Shown here: positions 6,130-10,937 of the stretch, one piece after another
Layout of the letters: every line of letters begins with the position of its first letter
Position numbering within the stretch: position 1 is the first letter of the stretch
Source: Bacteroidales bacterium
GTDB lineage: Bacteria; Bacteroidota; Bacteroidia; Bacteroidales; WCHB1-69
Assembly: GCA_031273515.1 (NCBI GenBank)
Contig: JAISRU010000254.1
Span: forward strand, 1 to 10,937
Direction: 5' to 3'
DNA length: 10,937 bases
Made by a program: the position numbers and the translations under genes
The notes under the pieces: generated by a model
Told to the model about the DNA's origin: nothing
The model's input: the letters and a program-made list of their open reading frames with translations, nothing else
Databases searched by the model: none

Positions 6130-9100
6130 TTACATGTCTGCCATCATAATTCGTATACTGAAGCCTCCGTTGATGGTCAGGTTTTTATATTGATTTGCCA
6201 GAGCTGGAGTATTCAGAGTATGGTCGTAGAAGATTTTGAAGAAAATGTTCTTGGTGATCTGATATTCTCCACTGACGGCAATTGAAAGTATTTTCTGTCC
6301 TGCGGAAGCCAGATCAATATTTTCTTCTATCTTGCGCAATATGGTCTTGTTATCTCGAATCGAGAAATCAGCTCTGACCATCAATTCTCCGTCGGTCTGC
6401 TTGCGGACGCCTGCAAAATCAAAGGTCATCTTCAGATTCTTAAACCGATAGCCTGTCCCAAAGATAATCTCGTTATTGGCGACCTCCGTAACCTGAAAAT
6501 TCGCCAGACTCAAAGTTACTGTCCTTGTTTTTCGCCATTCAGCTTTAAATTGCAAACTGTTTTTTAAAGTCATATCCACACCAATAAGCGGGTTCATCGC
6601 TTCCACAATCGCAACTTGTCCTACCTCTATCTTTGGAATGAAATTGTTTAAAGCATCCCGTATCGTTTGCAGGTCTTCCTCTTCGGGACGATATGACATA
6701 TTGGTGGCAAATCCGCCCAACTGGTAAACGCAATTGTAAGCATGTTGCATCGTAATAGACTGAAAAACTTTATTCACTCCCGGTATCTTGGTGATCCCAT
6801 TGTAAGACACTCGCCAGTTGGGAAGAGGAATGTTGAAAAAAGGAGAATTAACGGCTACATCCGAAGTCGATTTACCCGAATATGCAGCCCAAAAAGCATA
6901 CAGCAACACTTCCTGATTTAAATGTCCGTATCCGTCGGGAAAGTCGTCCGAACCGCGACTGTAATCGTCCCGAAAAGAAACACGTCTTTCTGCCAAACGA
7001 TTGGCTATCTCGACACGATACTGCTTGAAATTCTCAAAATTCCGATTGGAATATGTCTCCTTTTCCGACTTCACAAAGAAAGTAGGCGTACAGATTGTCG
7101 TAATGGTGAAACTGCCTGTTTTCTGTCGCGAAAAAACGCCATAAACCCCATTGGTGTCGGGAATATAATACGACTGATCCGTATGACTGTAGGTTCGTGT
7201 TGCGGTCAAGTCGATCTTTAAATCTTTAATGGGTTCTACCGTTGCCTTTATTTGAATATTCGTATTGTAGGTCTGCAGGTATGGCGTATTCAACAAATCG
7301 CTGGTTGTCAGCCATCCGTTTTGAGAGGCGATAAATCTCAAATCATCGTTTTGCTTTCCGAAAACAAACAAAAATCCGGGCGATGCATTGTTGAGCAAAT
7401 TCAAACCTAATATATCCGGCTCTAACATATAACCTGTCATGGCTGTTCCGTTTCCTTCGGTGTAGCTGAACGAAACATTCTTGATCATCATCACTAAACG
7501 CAGAAAATTGTCCAGAACCTCCTTGCCGATATTTTTCCTGTCTTCTTCTTTTTCTGCTTTCCGTATCGAATCCTGTTGCGACCGAGAAAGACTTACTTTC
7601 GATACAGGCGCTTTTTCGGGTTCTTTTTTCGACAAAATTGGTTTGTCTTTCAGGCTGCTTCCGAAAGTCCCCTGATTCACTTTGCGCAAATATTTCGACT
7701 TATTATACAGCGTTGTAAAGTTGGCGGTAGCAGTAAACTGTTTGGTATTGCTGTTTTCAATGCTGTTTCCAAGATACGAAATAGCTTCGGCAGAGGCAGT
7801 CCACGTATATTTGGAACTGTAGCGAACACTGCTGTTGAGAAAACTGAATATCGGAATTTTATTGATCGGTATCTGATAACTTGCATTAAAGTCCTGCATA
7901 AAATCGTTCATCTTACCAAAATCGGCAAAACTTTTCCGCACAACGGCTTTCTTTTCTTTTGTGTCAATTCTTCCCTGAGGTTCAGTGATGAACGACTTGA
8001 CAGAAGCCGTATAATCTAATTTCAGACTTTGCGCCAAATCCCAACCCAAGGTATATTCTCTTGTCCATTCAAAGGCTTTGACAAACATAGGCTCTGTAAT
8101 GATGATCCCTTTGCTCTTGTTTCTCAGTTTACTTTCGTTCAACATGCGGTAAACGTCGGTGCGAAACGAAAGCGAACGAGGATAAAACATAAAATTAAAA
8201 TCGTATATCAACTGCAACCATTTCTGACTTTTCATCTTTTCTATTTTCCCAAAAGGCTGAACTTTGTAGGGTTGCGTGTTGAAAGTATATCCGAAACCGC
8301 CATTGTGCGTAAACATATTGTCGTATTCGTAGTCGATATTATAGATCTTAACTTCGGTATAAGCATACGAAAAATCAAAGTTTTCAATATCCCAAATATG
8401 ACTTTTCGACGTATTGTTTGATCCTTTGTCTTTGCGGGCATTGACAATATTGACATTCTGACGCTGAACAACATCCAAAGACTGATGCTTGATAGAATCT
8501 CTTTCTTCTTTTGTGTTATAGGTCTTTAAGTCGGAGCGTAATTTCACGTCGGGATTGAGCGGATTGTATTCGGGTGTTCCCACATTTCGGGAGAAATCAT
8601 AATGAAAAGGTAAATTAATCGACCATTTGGAAGGCAGCAGTTTACCCATTTGCAGATTGGTAGACAAATCCAGCGTTGTCAGCGTTTCCTGCTGACGGTC
8701 GTACGTACTCGATTCCAAAGCGCCAAATCCCGCCGTACTGATGCTTGCCGAAAAAGCGACGTCTCCTAAATCTGCCAGATCGACACGCACTCTTCCCATA
8801 GCCGCCCAACCGCCTTTCTCTTCAAATTTACCCAACCGCAATTCGTTTACCCACACTTCCACCGACTTGGGAAGCATATCATCAGCGTCGCCCAAGGATC
8901 GCTTTCGTGGATTTCTTACGCCCATCATGATAATTTTGATGTCAGCCAGATTGGGCGCTCCCATCACAGACATACTGCCGTCGGGAGAAGAATACGCAAC
9001 ATTCAACGGATGACTTCCTCCGTTACGGTTGGCAATATTGCGGTCTTGTTTCAAATCGACCAACTTTTGTAAATCAATTTCAATCTCATTGGACGATGGC

Positions 9101-10937
9101 CAAATCAGAGATCGATCGGTTTCTCCCCAGTTCGTCAAGTCGAAAGGAATTACGTATTCATAGTAATTTTCCGTAAAATCCGATCCCAAACGAATAAAAA
9201 ACACAACATCTCCCTTGTCCACGTCTTCGGTTTCAAAGGCTTTTTCGCCATGCAGATAGAAACGCAAAACGCCAAAGCGTCGGAAATCGAAATTGGTATT
9301 CTTATAGATCGCCCGCGCATCTCCGTCCGACAGATTGATAATGCGCATATTCAGACTCTGTTCGTTGAGTTCTCTGGGAGTTTGCTGCATATAGGATATT
9401 TCCCGTTCGACGCCCTCAGGCATAACGTAGGGAATAGGAAAACGACGCGAATTTTCTTCCAGATTAAGCGCCGCGACATTAAAAGATGTTTCGCTTTGTC
9501 CGCCCGTATAAGGACCTTCTTCTCGAAGGTCGTTGGTATATCTTCGCCAGTCGCCCCGTATCAAAGCGAGTTCGGCAAAACGTAAAACAACCGTTTCGTC
9601 AAAACCTTTGAGAAACATACGCATAAAACGAATGGAACTGTATCCGCTGATAGCCCCGATAACCTCATCCGGATTTTTCACAGGCACTTTAAACTGATAC
9701 CATTTGACATTCCTTACATCTCCATTGTCCATTTTCACATTGCCTTCCTGAATATTGGTGATGTAATTTTGTCCGACTTTCATTTTGTCGGGGCGTAATG
9801 CTATTTTATACTGATAATAGCGTTCATCTTCATTCATGGTATTATCCAGATTGATGTCTTCCATGTCGGGCTGCGAAGTTGCCTGCGTAAGGTAATTGTT
9901 TCGTTTGGCGTCGTCGGAACGGTCGTCTAAGGTGGGGGAATTTCCGTCCATATTGTTAAACATTTTGTAACGATCCGAAATATTCAACGCCTCATTATCA
10001 TAATCGCTTCCTCTGAAATAATGAAAATTATCTGCCGAAGGATCCTGTTCAAACGCAGCATACGCATCGGGAGTAAGAATGTTTTTGACGGCTGCCAGAT
10101 AAGAAGCATAATGAATTCGTTCGAGAGAATCGTACAATCCGTCCAATCCCACGTCGATATAACGTCGACTTTTCAACTCGCCGTCGAAAGCCATCACGAT
10201 AGACTGATTTACAGGAACCCGTCCCCACATTGTGTAATCCACGCCTGCGTCGCTTCCGTCGGAAGGAAGTCCGTGTTCAAAACTTTTACGTCCGTCGCGA
10301 AGAATATCTTCGGAAACATCTCCCAGATTAATATAAAAATCTCCTCCTGAGTGATTGGTGTTGTCAAGAAACGGGTCAAGCAACCAGAACTGAATATATT
10401 CCACATTGGTATTTTCAAAATCGGTATTATCCAATTTACGCATGACCCCTGCCCAGCGGGAAGCCGGATTTTTCAGCGTACCGTCGCTGTTCAGACCTGC
10501 CGAAATGCCGCCCAAACCGCCGACGTCGTAATTATAAGGACCTTTTTCTTTGGGATAATATGCCAAATCGAGGAGTGTCAAATAAGGATCTTCTCCATTA
10601 TTGACCAAAACGGGACGATTGGGAAACACTTCCACCACTTTCACTCTTCGGGCGTACATTTCGGAACGGTGGTCGTTGGTGATGCTTCCGTTGAAATAAC
10701 TGTTTGAATAGCTTTCGTTATGAAAGATAGGATCGATGTTATACCATGCCAGTTTGGCTCTGTTGAAACCGTATTCCAGCCCCATCGCAGGAGCGGCTTC
10801 GGGAAACATGCCCCGCTGCATCTGGTTCTGAGGAAGACTTGCCATACGCCACATGCTCATCATACGCAAATCGTAGGTAGTGGTAGCGGCTTCAAAGTCG
10901 TCGATATAGAGTTCCGCTTTTTCTCCTCTTCCAATCA
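6130..10937 (-). CDS. sprA: SprA/Sov, type IX secretion outer-membrane translocon (5' end outside window)
   Basis: This is the C-terminal ~1,601 residues of SprA (Sov in Porphyromonas), the very large beta-barrel that passes cargo across the outer membrane in the type IX secretion system. In gliding relatives it is also needed for surface adhesin export. The frame is open from the right edge to the TAA at 6130-6132. A TTG at 10869 is not the start, because the frame upstream continues with sense codons that read like the family, including the IDDFE signature (about 10905-10891). The rest is typical: long runs of alternating amphipathic strands, asparagine/aspartate/tyrosine-rich loops, a VEVWVNELRLGKFE stretch near 8830-8870, and a charged Lys/Glu/Ser-rich loop at about 7520-7660. 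The final strand ends FSIRIMMADM. Full-length family members are roughly 2,300-2,500 residues, so about a third lies outside. No frameshift or internal stop is present. The call is by family resemblance from memory, with high confidence. Confidence 0.95.
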   Translation of the reverse strand, partial: IGRGEKAELYIDDFEAATTTYDLRMMSMWRMASLPQNQMQRGMFPEAAPAMGLEYGFNRAKLAWYNIDPIFHNESYSNSYFNGSITNDHRSEMYARRVKVVEVFPNRPVLVNNGEDPYLTLLDLAYYPKEKGPYNYDVGGLGGISAGLNSDGTLKNPASRWAGVMRKLDNTDFENTNVEYIQFWLLDPFLDNTNHSGGDFYINLGDVSEDILRDGRKSFEHGLPSDGSDAGVDYTMWGRVPVNQSIVMAFDGELKSRRYIDVGLDGLYDSLERIHYASYLAAVKNILTPDAYAAFEQDPSADNFHYFRGSDYDNEALNISDRYKMFNNMDGNSPTLDDRSDDAKRNNYLTQATSQPDMEDINLDNTMNEDERYYQYKIALRPDKMKVGQNYITNIQEGNVKMDNGDVRNVKWYQFKVPVKNPDEVIGAISGYSSIRFMRMFLKGFDETVVLRFAELALIRGDWRRYTNDLREEGPYTGGQSETSFNVAALNLEENSRRFPIPYVMPEGVEREISYMQQTPRELNEQSLNMRIINLSDGDARAIYKNTNFDFRRFGVLRFYLHGEKAFETEDVDKGDVVFFIRLGSDFTENYYEYVIPFDLTNWGETDRSLIWPSSNEIEIDLQKLVDLKQDRNIANRNGGSHPLNVAYSSPDGSMSVMGAPNLADIKIIMMGVRNPRKRSLGDADDMLPKSVEVWVNELRLGKFEEKGGWAAMGRVRVDLADLGDVAFSASISTAGFGALESSTYDRQQETLTTLDLSTNLQMGKLLPSKWSINLPFHYDFSRNVGTPEYNPLNPDVKLRSDLKTYNTKEERDSIKHQSLDVVQRQNVNIVNARKDKGSNNTSKSHIWDIENFDFSYAYTEVKIYNIDYEYDNMFTHNGGFGYTFNTQPYKVQPFGKIEKMKSQKWLQLIYDFNFMFYPRSLSFRTDVYRMLNESKLRNKSKGIIITEPMFVKAFEWTREYTLGWDLAQSLKLDYTASVKSFITEPQGRIDTKEKKAVVRKSFADFGKMNDFMQDFNASYQIPINKIPIFSFLNSSVRYSSKYTWTASAEAISYLGNSIENSNTKQFTATANFTTLYNKSKYLRKVNQGTFGSSLKDKPILSKKEPEKAPVSKVSLSRSQQDSIRKAEKEEDRKNIGKEVLDNFLRLVMMIKNVSFSYTEGNGTAMTGYMLEPDILGLNLLNNASPGFLFVFGKQNDDLRFIASQNGWLTTSDLLNTPYLQTYNTNIQIKATVEPIKDLKIDLTATRTYSHTDQSYYIPDTNGVYGVFSRQKTGSFTITTICTPTFFVKSEKETYSNRNFENFKQYRVEIANRLAERRVSFRDDYSRGSDDFPDGYGHLNQEVLLYAFWAAYSGKSTSDVAVNSPFFNIPLPNWRVSYNGITKIPGVNKVFQSITMQHAYNCVYQLGGFATNMSYRPEEEDLQTIRDALNNFIPKIEVGQVAIVEAMNPLIGVDMTLKNSLQFKAEWRKTRTVTLSLANFQVTEVANNEIIFGTGYRFKNLKMTFDFAGVRKQTDGELMVRADFSIRDNKTILRKIEENIDLASAGQKILSIAVSGEYQITKNIFFKIFYDHTLNTPALANQYKNLTINGGFSIRIMMADM

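Noticed and set aside
10867..10869. TTG as the start of sprA
   Set aside because: The frame is open upstream to the window edge and the residues there (IDDFE region) match the family, so the true start lies outside.

Overview
The window looks like chromosomal DNA of a Bacteroidota member, probably Bacteroidales or a close relative. The evidence is a SprA/Sov-type type IX secretion gene, a Bacteroidota-style -7 promoter motif (TAnnTTTG), weak Shine-Dalgarno sequences and intergenic repeat types often seen in this phylum. Genus and species cannot be read from the sequence. All five supported genes lie on the minus strand, so the transcription order runs from high to low coordinates.

Layout from right to left. 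(1) Positions 6130-10937 hold the last ~1,600 codons of sprA (sov), the giant outer-membrane translocon of the type IX secretion system. The gene runs off the right edge. (2) Positions 5662-6129 are an intergenic zone of degenerate repeats (CTGTGTAACTCTGTG-type tandem copies and TTGAACTGTGATT-type copies), ending in a promoter-like TATCTTTG. (3) Positions 4906-5628 encode an unrecognised exported protein of 240 residues that looks like a small outer-membrane beta-barrel. (4) Positions 807-4851 are a tight three-gene cluster with gaps of 7 and 12 bp: sppA (67K-type signal peptide peptidase), an uncharacterised single-pass membrane protein of 210 residues, and an S41 carboxyl-terminal processing protease with an intact Ser/Lys/Gln catalytic set. 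(5) Positions 1-806 have no supportable gene. They hold a nested hairpin repeat, a 10-bp inverted repeat pair, two long palindromes sharing GTAGAGACG arms, degenerate copies of the repeats seen at 5.9-6.1 kb, and a heptamer tandem array that forms the very 3' end of the protease gene.

Working together: everything coded here concerns the cell envelope. SprA exports proteins across the outer membrane, the small barrel probably sits in the same membrane, and SppA and the S41 protease are two membrane-anchored proteases with active sites on the periplasmic side. The unknown membrane protein between them has the topology expected of a periplasmic partner, but that is inference only. No mobile-element transposase, CRISPR array, tRNA or rRNA was seen. 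Most of the window is ordinary housekeeping sequence; the best candidate for something undescribed is the SppA / unknown protein / S41 protease cluster.
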